Of a DNA stretch of 64,000 nucleotides, positions 17,017 through 29,905 are shown in pieces. Position 1 is the stretch's first letter. Every line of letters starts with the position of its first letter. Source of the DNA: Gerris lacustris. Its lineage: Eukaryota > Arthropoda > Insecta > Hemiptera > Gerridae. Position numbers and translations under genes: made by a program. The notes under the pieces were generated by a model. The model was given only the letters and a program-made list of their open reading frames with translations. It searched no databases and was not told the DNA's origin. Where the stretch lies: contig OX578279.1 in the NCBI GenBank assembly GCA_951217055.1, positions 24,792,173 through 24,856,172 on the forward strand, written 5' to 3'.

Positions 17017-17941
17017 CTTTTTAAAAACAACAAAAATTGAACTCTTTAAATAACTGTAATAATTTTCATAATAAAATGACCCGACTTGTTCCTCACAGTT
17101 TTTAATTTTTAAGTGGTTGGTTCGATTTAAATGAATATTTCAGATCATTTGGTCATTGTGATTTATTAATAAACTGATCAAGATCACTTTTGTTCAATAC
17201 TTATTTTAAATTTAAAAAAAACAACAAGATACAACAAGATCAATAAATAAAATATAACATTTATGGATTAGAACGCTCTGAATAAAATGTTTGCTCACAA
17301 AACAAAATTGAAAAATAACAAAAAAACATCCAATAAACAAACAAAATATTCATAAACGTGACTTAATTTTCCTGTTGAATAAATGAATTTCCCATATGTC
17401 CACATGTTCTTTCTCACTATTCCATAATATTTTTTGGTCGAGTCCTCGAAATATCGAAACCTCAATCGTGCGCTGAATATTGTTAGATTTTTTATTTTCA
17501 CGAAATCTCTAGCGAATATTTTTTTCTCTCTCCTCTATTTTTATCTATTAGAATTAGAAAAAAAATCTACATAAATCACTGTCACACACTTGTAATATTC
17601 TCGGTGTAAAATTCTCAGTTTACAAACCGGGTAACATTTACATAGAACATAGTAGAAGTTTCTATAAGCAGCAATAAAGAAAAATGATTTTCATAACAAA
17701 AATGTTAATGTTAAAAATTATATGAATTTTTTTAAAAACAGTATAATTAATAAGAATTAAATTAATTATTAAATTGGATTAATAAAGAAACAAGATAAAA
17801 TTTAATTAACACAGTATATTAAGTTTATATAATATTACCAAGCTACACCTAAGAGTATATTAGTAAAGTATATATATAATACTTCCCTAAAAAATATATA
17901 TAACTAAAACCAACCGTACAAATAGACAGAATTACGCAATA
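17017..17941. other. AT-rich spacer, nothing recognised
   Basis: No gene, defined repeat or splice-flanked segment was found here. Confidence 0.4.
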
Positions 17942-19405
17942 GGGGAGACCAGGGCTGGTTGTTACATGGGGTTGGTTGTTACATACTGAATTTAATTTGA
18001 ACTGAGGTGGAGAGGTCTACAGCGCACACCGCATATCTCAGTCTGTTAACAACAAGATACCTTAGTTCTTCCATTATCTGCTTGAGGACATATCCCTTCA
18101 TTCTACAGATACGTACTGATTTATCTTTTAAACTCCTAAAAGTAAAAACATTAGGTGCTATAAAATATGTTCTGCAGTCTAAATTTGTTTTTATGTAGCT
18201 TTAGTAATTACTAGATTGAAAACTATGTTCATTAAGCATAATTATCACAGTGTATTAGATTGCCGTCCAAAAAGGCAGTAACCTGCCCCATTACTTCTTA
18301 TCTGAAATAACCAACCCTAGGAATGTACATTATTATTAGATAAATTGTTTCAACTGAGATTTTGTTCAACTTTCACTTAATGAATAAAAACTAGAAGAAG
18401 AAAAAGATAAATTTTTATTGTCAAATGGGTATAATTTTCTTATTTAGAGTAGTATTTCGCCATTTTATTATTTTTGAGTAGTAAAAAACTGATTATCGGT
18501 AAATTAAAGCAAACTGCCATTATAAGCTTTAATATTAATTTTATTTTTTTTCTGTTTTTAATTTTATTTTTAAGAATGAGCCTCAGGAGTGACTAGGTGT
18601 CGACTAGGCACTACTCATGATTATTTTTAACTCGTAAATGTGATTTGATACAACTGTAGACTTTATAATTGGTATGAAGATGTCCCAAAATAGGGATGAA
18701 ATATCACCTTTAAACTAATATCTTGAATTATTTTTACCCCAAATTGACACTTTAAAAATTAAAAGAAAATGAGCCTCAGGATGTTTACGAGCAGGTCGAG
18801 GTTCAGCGGTTAAATATAATTAAACTTTCGAAAATACTTTTTTTTGCCTTTCTCTCTATTTAAATAGTACACATTGAAAGATTTTAATGTAGTAATTATT
18901 TATTCATTTTTTATTAAAATTTAATCATTTTTTAGTTTCCTTGCCTATTTTTTCTATTAAATATCACACAAATTGTTGAACGTGATATTGTTTTAATTTT
19001 TATTACCCACGCAACCTAATGTAATTGAAGTTCTCGAAATCATATTACTTGAATCTAAAATGCACAAAAAAAGGTGTTCAAATGATGTACTTGATAAATT
19101 CAAGACATTTGGAACGTCCATAAATAATTTCTAACAACTCTTAACACGCAAGTTCCTTTACCAATATAACTATAGCAACTTACACCAATTCCTGCAACAA
19201 CTTACCCCATAGAGGGCAGGTTGTTACAATTTGAGTTATCTGAGATTATAAGTCCCTACGATAAGAGACGTGAATATTTTGAGCCAAAAAAATTGAGGTA
19301 GCCCACAGTTTGTTTTATCTAATGTTAAATTACTTTTATAAAACTTATGGCATAGCCAAATAAAAATAAATAAGAAAAAGTGTAAGAACCAGCCCCGGTC
19401 TCCCC
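17942..19405. mobile_element. Terminal-inverted-repeat element of about 1.46 kb, GGGGAGACC ends
   Basis: Left end GGGGAGACCAGGGCTGGTTG, right end its inverted copy with G for A at one site. A second inverted pair (GGTTGTTAC / GTAACAACC) lies further in. The interior has two copies of GAGCCTCAGGA and a stem-loop at 18674-18709. No transposase and no clear target duplication, so the superfamily is unassigned. Confidence 0.65.
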
Positions 19406-20055
19406 ATCTTATGTATTGATCTCTAACATAAAGTAGAGTAACCACAAGTTAATATTAAGTTATTAATGTAACTCAATTTAATCGACTTGGCACTGAAAGC
19501 CTAAAGCTGCTTTGAAAATGAAAAATTGTTAAACGCGGAGAGATTATTCCTCATAATTCCTATGGTTAGAAATAAAGTTAAAGGAGCTCCAATATTAGAC
19601 CGACGAAGATTTCTCACTAATGAGATCAAATTCAAACATCTTTTGTTGACTGTGTTAGTCAAAAAGCAAGGAGCATAAATAATAAGGAGCAGAAATAAAA
19701 TGTTTAAACAAGTTGAAGGAAAATGCGTGTTCTATACAAGAGGTGGTGAGAACTTTCAAACTGTTTCCTATTTCAGTCCCGTCTTTTCTTATGATTTATA
19801 GATCATGTTTATAATTTTTCTTCTTTTTTTCTGTTTCCTTTCACAACTCTAATTTCTTTTTAAGATCAAGATCTTTAAATTGGACTCATTTTATCATTTT
19901 GTTCATTAGTTACTTTCAAGCACGTACACAACCAAGAATAAAAAGAGAATTTTTTCTACTATAGTATAAATTAGTATATATAAATATATATATATATAAT
20001 AAAATTATCTACAATAAATGGAAATATATACATAAAAATTAATTTTGAAACTTAC

Positions 20056-20133
20056 GTGTACTTGGAGGATTAGGGCTGACCCGGGTGTTATCTGAAGGCA
20101 TTTCATCCCTAACCCATAACTAGGGACAATTTC
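20056..20133 (-). CDS. Candidate internal or first coding exon of an unidentified host gene
   Basis: Read on the minus strand, this 78-bp segment is preceded by a strong pyrimidine-rich acceptor (TTTCTTATGTTTCAG) and followed by the strong donor GTAAGTTT. It is richer in GC than its surroundings. One frame is open throughout (26 codons, beginning EIVPSYGLGMK). A second frame has a stop near its start, then an AUG giving MPSDNTRVSPNPPST up to the donor, as in a first coding exon. I do not recognise either peptide. The paired splice sites make chance less likely, but no second exon was found. Confidence 0.45.
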
Positions 20134-22200
20134 CTGAAACATAAGAAATAACAAAACAAACTGTTATCAAAAACAAATTTACTAATCTTATCAAAGGATA
20201 AACTGATAACAATGATAAATAGCATAACCAGTATTTCTACCCCTAACCAGTTTCTAATCAGTATTTATATTTAACTAATCGCTTTTTACTAAACAACCTT
20301 TTATAAAAAAAAAATTGGCTTTTAAGTAGTATGGTAAATTTCCATTGATTATTTTTATAAAAACAATGCATAACTTTTTTTACATATCTTATATATTTTA
20401 AAAAAAATGTTAATGACTTTATTAGTTTCTTCAAGGTTTTTGCAGTCATTGTAAAATTCCAAGACAGAATAAATTAGAAAAAAAAGAAAATGAGAAGCTA
20501 TGGTTTTTTTTCTTTTAATTCTTTTTTCTTTGTATACCTATTTAATATTAATTAGGTAAGATAAGATAAAATTCAAAATAAATACATTAAAAGAGTAATA
20601 AGAAATTATAATTAAATTAATTGTTCGTTGAAAATCCGCAAAATTATATTTTTAGCATAACAGTTTTCTGTGCCACGTTAATTGATTTATATATAGGAAA
20701 TGATGATGAGAAATTAAAGTGGTTAAAATGTTCAATTAGATATAAATTAATGAGGTTTTACAATAACCAAAAATATATATGTATGTATATAAATATTGAA
20801 ACGATAATGTTTTGTGTCGTTACACTCACAAAAAAGTAGTAATACTTGTAAATATAGGCATTAAAAATTCATCAAAATCTTTGCAATTTTATGGAGATAC
20901 ACAAAAAACAAAAAAGTAGTATTTTTGACTTGTGAAACAATTCATCTTTGTTATTCAACGATATTGTTGTTGAAAATATTGAAACGATTCTTTTTTCAAA
21001 AAAAAAAAAAAAAAAAATAGTAAAACTTGTAAATGTATAGGCATAGAAAATTCATACAAATCTTCGCTGTTATATAAAGATCCACAAAAAAGTAGTAATT
21101 TGCAGTTTTAGGTATTAAAATTTTATCAAAATCTTCGCTATTATATGGAAATCCATATTCCATGCATGTATGTATGTCTATGTTAGGGGTAATCTTAAAA
21201 ACTCGCAAGAAAAAACTCACTTAGCAATCCAATAATCAGGGTTTACTATTTAAAATGTTGATATTTGAACTAATATTAAATTGCCTGATGTGGTTTACTT
21301 TTTAAGAGTAGATGGATACACAGAAACATGTCTAAATCAGTTAAAATCATATTTAGAAATTTAGACGAGAAAAACAATAATTACCATTTTTATAGAATTT
21401 GCAAGTTTTTTCCTTACTAAATAAATGTAATTACAGTTGGTTTATCATAAGTAAAATCACTAAACAAAGTGGTCGAAAATTATATGTATTATGTTTTTAA
21501 TTTTATTCATCGTGAGTAAATTTCACCAAATATTTTCAAAAAATTTAAATAAAAACAAAAATTTAGGTTGACTATTATTGTATTTTACTTATTAATGATA
21601 TAACTATTAACTGAATTTAAAAGAACTAAAGTCATATAACTTTATATGTTCTCTATAGTTTATGATTTATGTCGGTCTAAGAAAAGTTAGATAAGAAAAT
21701 AAATCTTGTTATCGTTATTTCTTTTTATCTGAAATATAGAAAATAAAATAAAAAATGCTATGGGAGAAGATAAATTACAGTATAGTATACTAAGACAATG
21801 TTTTATAAACATGATATGATATATTACAACTTTTAAAGATTAAACTAGACCTAGCTTAACCTTTCGTTTGCGATACTATTTTATTTTTAACAAGTCTAAA
21901 AATAACAATAAATTCTGCATAAAAACAGTGTTGACCCAATACAAAATTTAAAAAAAATTACTAATTCTATTTTTAGGTAAAGTATTCAGAAACGAAAATT
22001 TGCAAGTGAACACTGTATCGTTTTTAAAAGGTGATAAAAGAAGTGAATTTTACCTTTAGGGAAAATAATGGACTCCCAATTTGATTGGCATAAAGCTTCA
22101 TCGCGTATTATTATTAACGAATAGAAGAATGGTCACATGAGATTTGGATTTTAAATTCTCATTGGGGTCATATTTTATGGAATATAAAATTACGTAGACG
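20134..22200. other. AT-rich DNA, possible intron, no feature seen
   Basis: Contains several divergent repeats of an AAATTCATCAAAATCTTCGC-like phrase at about 20865-21140 (three copies) and a short A-run near 21000. No gene or bounded mobile element identified. Confidence 0.4.
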
Positions 22201-22509
22201 GTAAAATTTGTTATGGGACTACCTGTAGGTTCTGACTACCTTTATTCAACAAACCATCCAAATTTCTTAAAAATAAGATAAGAATGCTTTCATAGATATA
22301 GGTGAAAATTAAAATAAACTTTGTGAGCATGGGAAAGAGAAACCAGTATAGGCGCAGAAAGTTAACTCTTATTTTTGTGACTACTTCTGTAATCACCATG
22401 GAGCGTTTTTCAACTGAGCCGCATGTGAGTGATTTCAAAAGCACCGGTTATAATATAAAAAATGGGAACTTTATTTTTAAAAAACACATTTACAAAGGAC
22501 ATGAACCTG

Positions 22510-22832
22510 TTAATAAAACCTTCCCAATGCAGGTATGAAAAATGACATCAGACCATCAGGCATATGGCCCCCTCTACTTTGCAGGCATTTTAAAAATCTT
22601 TTCCGGATATTGTTGATTAGTGCTCGTCGGACCGTTTCTGCAAAACTGTCTGCGTTTTGATAAAACGTTTTCACAATTAACACGTGTTGCTTAGTTGAAA
22701 AGCATTCCATGACACACAGAATGAAATCGGAATGATTGCAGATTTCAACTTTATAAGCAGCAGTGTTGCTAAGCAACAAACAAAATCACGAGCAATTCCA
22801 AACCGAACCATGCAATTTGAACCACCCTATAT
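22510..22832 (-). pseudogene. Internally deleted HTH/DDE transposase remnant (IS630-Tc1-mariner type)
   Basis: On the minus strand an N-terminal helix-turn-helix piece (IVKTFYQNADSFAETVRR) joins directly to what looks like the extreme C-terminus of the same kind of protein (ALINNIRKRF...RGGHMPD). Such proteins, with a DUF4817-like HTH and a DDE_3 domain, are common in arthropod transposons of about 1 kb. The whole catalytic middle is missing. The C-terminal frame is then shifted by an 8-bp GATGGTCT insertion just after RGGHMP. The upstream end carries GGGTGGTTCAAAT (22819-22829 region), a terminal-repeat-like motif. It is a dead, deletion-derivative element. Confidence 0.6.
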
Positions 22833-24056
22833 TTTTAGTAATAGTAAATTAATTGCTAAATAAAAAGGATTAATGGTCATAATAAAATTTATGTGACAGA
22901 TATATATCAATTTTATAACTGATATATTTGTTAATCAATTTGGGTTCACAGCTCAAGGTACTCAGTTTCATAGGGTATGTCACCATGTGCCATGTAGATG
23001 TAGATATGTCTGCTTAATGTGCTTAGAGTATAAGAAGGTTTACTAAACCGGCGTTGCATCTTATTGGACCCGCATGACAGGTCTAACTGCTTCGGACTTT
23101 ATTTTAGTCCCCCGGGGCAAAAACAAATAAATAAATAAAATAAATGTGCAGCTATAATGTACATTTATCCTCCAATAATTGTCGAAGCCTAATCGAGAGT
23201 TGTTTTGGGTGGCTGAAATCTAACCGGGAGAATACGATTACAGATTTATTAAAAATTAATAGAAACCCGTGTACTCAAAGCATAAATAACGGGACTAAAG
23301 TCTAATAATAATAATATATTGAATCTTTTGAGACTAGGTTAGCTATCGGGTAAGACGTTAAACATATATTTGACATTTTTTTGAAATATTTAAGATCATT
23401 TAATGAACTGTAAAGCAAGAATGATAAGCTGTTTTTTTATGTTGTTTGAATTAAAAGATAAAGCTAAATAGGCAATACTGGGAATTTATACTTGATATTC
23501 CCGCTAATATCAACAGCTGCTGAAGCGGAGAGAAGGAAAGAATACCATTGAAAAGAATAATCTTCTCTTTTACTGCCTCTTAATACATCTAAGTTTAACT
23601 GTCAATTTCAATATAATAAATAAGTTTCTCTCGGTAGCTTTGTGTCCTGAATATTATTATACATGAACTATATTCATATCGTTATCTAATTTGCTAACTT
23701 GTTTACTAGTTTAATTAAATTTTATTATTACTTTCGAAATTATATTAATTTCCATAATTTGTATTTTTTTTTTTTTTTGTATACATATTTTCGTTGTTTA
23801 GCTTATCTTTCTTGTATGAAAAATTTGCACATGTCAAGGTCTTTAGTCTATATGTAAATTACTGTTACGATAAATAATGAGAAAAATAATAATTCTAAAA
23901 AAAATCCAAGTAAATATTTGAACTACATAATATTGAACAAAAATTTAAGAAGTATATATATTAAAAGTTGCCCACGATTCACTCTAATAGTCTAGAAATC
24001 TTTCAGTGACAGGTGGTCAAAAATATCGGGCACAACTTTGGAGAAATTATTTTTAT
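22833..24056. other. Non-coding spacer
   Basis: No gene seen. A short GC-richer patch lies at 23045-23120, containing CCCCCGGGGC and an inverted GGGACTAAAGTC echo at about 23290. Otherwise AT-rich. Confidence 0.35.
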
Positions 24057-24362
24057 ATTAAACCCAAGGATCTTATATAAAGGGGATAGAGGGTTGAGGC
24101 AAAAAAGTGACCCCATGAAGATATGTAAAATATTAGCTCCAATGGGACAAATAACCTTCCTCTTGGTTATAGGTTACCAAGAATTTGTTTATAGTGTCAG
24201 GTTATAACCTGTTAAAAAAGGTAATTTGTCCCAGTTCAAAGGTCGTGGAGCATGCGCAGTATGATTTTTTCTCTAATTTCTCTTACCTTCATGGGGTCAC
24301 TTTTTTGCCTTAAACCCCTTCTTAACATTACATCCGCTTTATATAATATCCTTGATTAAACC
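24057..24362. mobile_element. hAT-like MITE, sister of 36631-36917 (element 24065-24354)
   Basis: Terminal CAAGGAT(C/G)TTATATAAAG with its inverted copy. Perfect 8-bp duplication ATTAAACC at 24057-24064 and 24355-24362. The inner arms also pair (AAAAAAGTGACCCCATG and its inverse), making most of the element a foldback. It lies opposite in orientation to the sister copy. Confidence 0.85.
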
Positions 24363-24984
24363 TAAATTGTTTATATATGCGGGATGACTAATATAAAAGA
24401 AAATATACAATATTATCATAAACAGGATATTTTAAACCTTTTCTAAATTATGATAAAACAAATACAAAGCCTTAATAAGTAATATATTATATAAAAATAC
24501 CGGAATTTATAAATTATACTGTTCATTTTTTGAGCATTTGATTTGCATTTTGGCACCCTAGCCGAATATTTATTTAGTTTTATTTTTGTTTTTTCCGCTC
24601 TTCTGTTAACGGTTTTTGCCATATCTTTAACAGTTGCTTAAGTTTAAGAGCACTGCTCAAGTGTAAATATTGTTTGTTATTTAGAAGTAAATTTCGCGCA
24701 TTAGAATCGGTAATTTATCCTTCTAACTCCCACAATACCTTCCTTTTTCATTCCTTCTTTCCGCGTCGATGTATTGCACACCGTCAAGTCGGCACAACAG
24801 GTATTTATTATTTTTATTACAATTTGCAAATTATAAGGTAGTCCTATAATAAGCGTAATACTTAATTTTTTGTCTCCATTTAAGTACAATTACCTTTGTA
24901 CAACACACTCTTTTAAAAAAACTTGTACTTTATTAAGAACTGAAATTATTGTAGCTAGACTTTAATATCATTTATATAATCGAT

Positions 24985-25120
24985 AATTGTCCCAACAGCG
25001 ACTCACCTTAAAATGATTTTTTATTGCTAAACTAAGGCAACCACATTTATTCCAATAAAAATAAATGGTTGTATTAATTTGTTGATCTTAAAATAGATAT
25101 AATAACTTATTTAAATTAAT
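24985..25120 (+). repeat. Dispersed repeat with GGCAACCACATTTATTCCAA core, copy 1
   Basis: The same roughly 100-bp sequence recurs at 39200-39290 and, inverted, at about 58600-58760. No terminal repeats or coding sequence. Class unknown. Confidence 0.6.
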
Positions 25121-25645
25121 TTACTTAATTTTAAATTTTTTTTTCTAAATATAAAATTAAGCCCATTGTCACGGATTTAACTGCTCTTTTTATATAATAT
25201 CGACTAGCATTTTTATTATAACCAATTTCCTGAAATGAAAATTGGCTTATGAGAGGAAGCGTGTTACACTGAGACAGCTAATCTATGAACTACCCTCATT
25301 CCTTGATTCAAAAGGTAAAACTATTATAAAGTCAGATTATATGAATCTAATGCATATTCCATTTTATTATACATCAAACTCAATTATATCGACAATTTAT
25401 TCAGGAGAAAAATCAATTTTGATTGATGACTGACCAGTAAGTTTTAGCTAAAATACAGCTAAGCCATTAATTTATGAAAATCTCGAAATAAATTAATGTA
25501 AATTTATTATTTTATGCAAACCTTGAAAGGTTGATAATCTATGAAAAGGGACAAAAATCAGTAATACCGAATAGAGTTGAGTTAGCTAGGTAGAATATAG
25601 ATGTGAGGAAGTTGAAAGATTACTAGAATAAAGAAGAATTCAAAG

Positions 25646-26110
25646 GAAACGTTAATCTATTGCATCAAAATAAGTAGTGTCAAGGAAAAATTATATTAAG
25701 AGTCCTTATTCCTTCTATAGATCATAGAAACGTTAATCTATTGCATCGAAATATGTAGTGTCAAGGAAAAATTATATTAAGAGACCTTATTCCTTCTATA
25801 GATCATAGAAACGTTAATCTATTGCATCGAAATATGTAGTGTCAAGGAAAAATTATATTAAGAGACCTTATTCCTTCTATAGATCATAGAAACGTTAATC
25901 TATTGCATCAAAATAAGTAGTGTCAAGGAAAAATTATATTAAGAGTCCTTATTCCTTCTATAGATCATAGAAACGTTAATCTATTGCATCAAAATATGTA
26001 GTGTGAAGGAAAAATTATATTAAGAGACCTTATTCCTTCTATAGATCATAGAAACGTTAAACTATTGCATCAAAATATTATTGTCATGGAAAAATTATAT
26101 TGTCCTAATT
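25646..26110. repeat. Tandem array with an 81-bp unit, about 5.7 copies
   Basis: Copies of GAAACGTTAATCTATTGCAT recur at exactly 81-bp intervals (anchor G at 25651, 25732, 25813, 25894, 25975, 26056). The last copy is degenerate. Two subtypes alternate, with CAAAATAAG/AGTCC versus CGAAATATG/AGACC variants. A short inverted echo of the unit junction (GTTTCTATGATCTATG) follows at 26164. Confidence 0.95.
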
Positions 26111-26786
26111 CCTACTATGGTATTGCTCAAAATTTAATCTAAAATGTCACAAAACATTTTTGTGTTTCTATGATCTATGTCGCCATCGAGGAGCAATAAA
26201 AGTAACATAATTTATATTTCAGGAATAACCACGTCGATAAATTCCCTAATAATTTATTACTTATGATATCTGTTATTTTTAGATTATAGAAAAGAACAAT
26301 GATAATCAGCTTATTATAACCCGCAAAGCATTTGAATATTGTAAAATAATAACACGGCACGGCACAATTTGTTTTCGCTATTTTATATATTTATAATAAT
26401 AATATGGATAATCAAGAAAAAAATAGGATGAATAAAATATTAATCCTAAAATTAAATATTAACAATCTAGCTTGTTGTAACGTTTAAAAAACTAATTTTC
26501 TCTTTCCTAATAATTACCTTTTTAATATTTAATGCTCAAACACTTCTTTACAAATTCACGTTATTTTCAACCGGTGTTAAAAAAACTAGTTTTTTTTTTG
26601 CTGACTAACAAAATTTTCTTTTTTAGTGGTTGAATGTAGGCGTATAAAATGAATCCTCAGTTTTTTTTATTAGGGTCATGGGTGGAACCCTAATAAAAAA
26701 AACCCAAAGCCATCAGTATTTTTACTCTTGTTCTATACATTGTAGAAGGTTTGTAAATAAAGTCGATATGTTAAGATCAATATTGC

Positions 26787-27366
26787 TTCCGAGCTTACCG
26801 AAGGTAACGGCAGCTATGTAATCGTTCTGAAAAAAGAAAATATTTTATGTCTCCGATTTCAAAAATTCCAAGACAGAAATCAGATTCCAATAGCAGGAAA
26901 AATGTTTGGTCCTGTGTCTGTCAGTCGGTCTGTCACTCAATTTTTGTGAACTAACATATCTTAAAAACAACACGTCCGACTTTATTCAAATTTGTATCGT
27001 AGGTTATTGTTGGTCCCATATAAGTTTCAACCTCCTACGCTCATTTGTTTCTCTTCCACATGTGCACAAACATATACATTTATTTAAACCAATAGCTTCA
27101 GAAGTACTAATCTGATTTGTATGAAACTTTTATAGTAAAGTAACCCGCAGATAGCCCTAGATTAATTTAAACCGTCTGCGCTATTTAACGTTTGCTAAAT
27201 TAATTAATTAATTCATGTAAAAAATCAAAACAATTTTGACAGATTAAAAAAACGGAGGAAACATTTATATAAATTAGACAATAATGGCTAGTAAAAGCAT
27301 AAAATCAATAAAGTACGTGATAGGATGCGATGAAGCTATGTGCCACACTATTTTGCAGTCTATTTT
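26787..27366 (+). repeat. Dispersed repeat B, longest copy
   Basis: Starts with GCTTCCGAGCTTACCGAAGG and ends with GAAGCTATGTGCCACAC. Other copies or fragments: 33787-34705, 40252-40440, 44632-44945, 45100-45190, 47690-48040 (minus), 48540-48728 (minus), 50420-50480, 51530-51606, 55728-55990 and 56320-56355. No coding sequence recognised. It is the most frequent repeat in the window. Confidence 0.7.
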
Positions 27367-28266
27367 TGAGCTACAATCTAATATACTATACTGAATAGAT
27401 AAAGCAAACTTATATCACTACAATGTATCAAGATTGAATGTTACTCTGTATGTATAATTTTGTTTTAATTTTTTAAACTTTTTATTATCTCAATTAAAAT
27501 CCGCATAGAAGTATAGAAAACATGATTTGTTCGAGGGAGAAAAAATGTGACGAAGAATTTGTTTCGAACCACAAAAAACAGACTGAAGATGCCCTTAGAA
27601 AGGGCCAAATATAGCACTTTAAAGAAGAAAGGAGAAGAAAATAAATTATTAATTTAACCCCAAAGAGACCAACAGAAAATGTATTCTCAATATATTACAT
27701 TTAATTTTTTTTTTTTACTGTGATTTATTTATTCAAAAAAGGGTTCAGTGCAAGGAAGGTATATAATTATAAAAGAATTATTTGATTATAAGTTTTAATT
27801 TAATGCTCTAATACTCTAATGTTCTTTATTACCAAACTTGTTTAGGTCTTTACCAACACAAGCTTCTAAAAAAGAAGCTGTGATTGTTTAATCCTGAGAG
27901 AATGTTTATAAATTCCACCAAAAATAACTTTTGCCCAACCCTCCACATTATATTCTAAAAATATTAAAAGACGTATTTTCTTTTTTGTTTGTGTTTAAAG
28001 ATGAGTTAACCTCAATAACACCCAACCATCATTCTTACTACGTTTATAATTGTTTCACTGCTTTGATATTATTAGTCAAGGCAGAAGAATACTTCTGGGA
28101 AAGCATGATAGTAGTGGGTAATGATAAAAACGGTCGACAGTCATAGAGATGATTAAAGACTCTGGTAAGTCTCCGACGACGCTAGGAGTTAAAAATTTCG
28201 GAACCCTATAGCACCACGCCGCCACAATTTGTCAAAGAACCTTTATTACCTTTTTACTACATCTGT
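27367..28266. other. Non-coding spacer with one GATG-stem-AAAT hairpin motif
   Basis: A stem-loop GCCCTT/AAGGGC preceded by CTGAAGAT lies at 27583-27617. It is related to several others in the window. Nothing else recognised. Confidence 0.4.
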
Positions 28267-28472
<206 letters not shown>

Positions 28473-29392
28473 GTGTGTGTGTGTGTGCATTTAGTCTTCC
28501 AGTAAGTATTATTAAGAACGGGACAGTAAAATATCACAGCATCGCTGATGTTTATTAAGATATTATATTGAATGTATTTATTTATTAAGTAAAATGAAAC
28601 GAAGTTTTTGAGATTTCTAAATAGCGCGTGAAACATGCAAAAACGGAAATAGAAAATTTTAAAAGTATTTAAACTCTTTTAGCATTAATTAAAAATAAAG
28701 TCAGCTAAATTCCACTCTTAGTTACAATGTGTCCCTCATTACACATATTTAAAAATAGTAAGTTATTATATTTAAAGACATTAAAATATAATTAAGAATA
28801 TATTTAATTTAATGACATAAGTATCATTAAATTATATTTAATCACTATCTGCATGGGACTTAGTACAGAATATCTTTATTTTAACATTCAGGTTTGATAG
28901 TTTTATTTTATTTATTTATTGTTTTATAAGGGTTTTTGATAACTTGGTCATATACATCCAATATTTTAATTTATATTTACATTACATTTTATTATTATAT
29001 TTACTTTATTAATTGGTATATTTATTTTATTGATTTTGGACATTCAATTTTGATCTTTCTAGTTTAATAACATAGTTTATTTTTGCTCAATATGTCAGTA
29101 AGATATTTCATTTATTTTTTTTTATTTAACTATGTATAAAATTGTAATTTATTTTTTAATTGAAATATTTAAACAGTTAAAAATTGTGTTTCTATCTCAA
29201 ATCCTATTTTCAATTTAAGTTTTAAAAAGTTAAAAAGTAAACACAAAAATTATGTAATGTATCGAAATTATTTAAAGGGAATGGAGGGATGCACAGAGGG
29301 ATGGATGGAGGGGTGGGGGAAACAGAGGGATGCAGCAGTCCTAGATGTTACTTCCAATAATAAACAAAAGGAAAACCAGATGGCTCTTAGGA

Positions 29393-29628
29393 CTGAGTAG
29401 GGCCAACCTGAGAAGCCTGGTTGGAGTGCTAGACTGCAGGTTCAGTAATTCAGTAGGCATTTGGCATTACTAAAGGTAAGTGGATATGTCCAGTGTGTGG
29501 CGAGGAAGAGGAAACAGCCTAACATTTCCTGAGAGTTTGTGAAGGATATGGGAGATTACGCTTTCATATCTTAGGAAAGGGAGGAATTGGGGTAGAGGAA
29601 CTTGAAACACCTGCCATTGGGTTATTGT
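29393..29628 (+). pseudogene. Broken non-LTR retrotransposon (LINE) C-terminus
   Basis: One frame gives LSRANLRSLVGVL. After a frameshift comes RHLALLK, then a second shift to CPVCGEEEETA, a stop codon, and HFLRVCEGYGRLRF. This is the linker plus CCHC-like zinc-knuckle end common in Jockey/R1-type LINE second ORFs. Frameshifts and the stop show that it is dead. It is followed at once by 126-bp tandem repeats that may be the LINE 3' UTR. Confidence 0.7.
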
Positions 29629-29905
29629 TATTACATATAAAATAACTAAAAAGTTTCAAAATTTTGTTTGTTTACAAAAGTTTTTGTAAAAAAATTAAGA
29701 GGTTGATTTTTGGGGCTTCCCTATAATTTTCCTGTTATTGGGCAATTACACATAACATAACTGTCAAGTTTCAAACTTTTGTGTTGATAATTACTTCAAC
29801 GTCTAAGTTTTTGTAAAGAATTAAGAGGTTGATTTTTGGGGCTTCCCTATAATTTTCCTGTTATTGGGCTAATACAATAACATAACTGTCAAGTTTCAAT
29901 TTTTT
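29628..29905. repeat. 126-bp tandem repeat, about 2.2 copies
   Basis: TTAAGAGGTTGATTTTTGGG begins at 29695 and 29821. The phrase TAACATAACTGTCAAGTTTC closes each unit. A degenerate partial unit precedes them. Confidence 0.85.
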
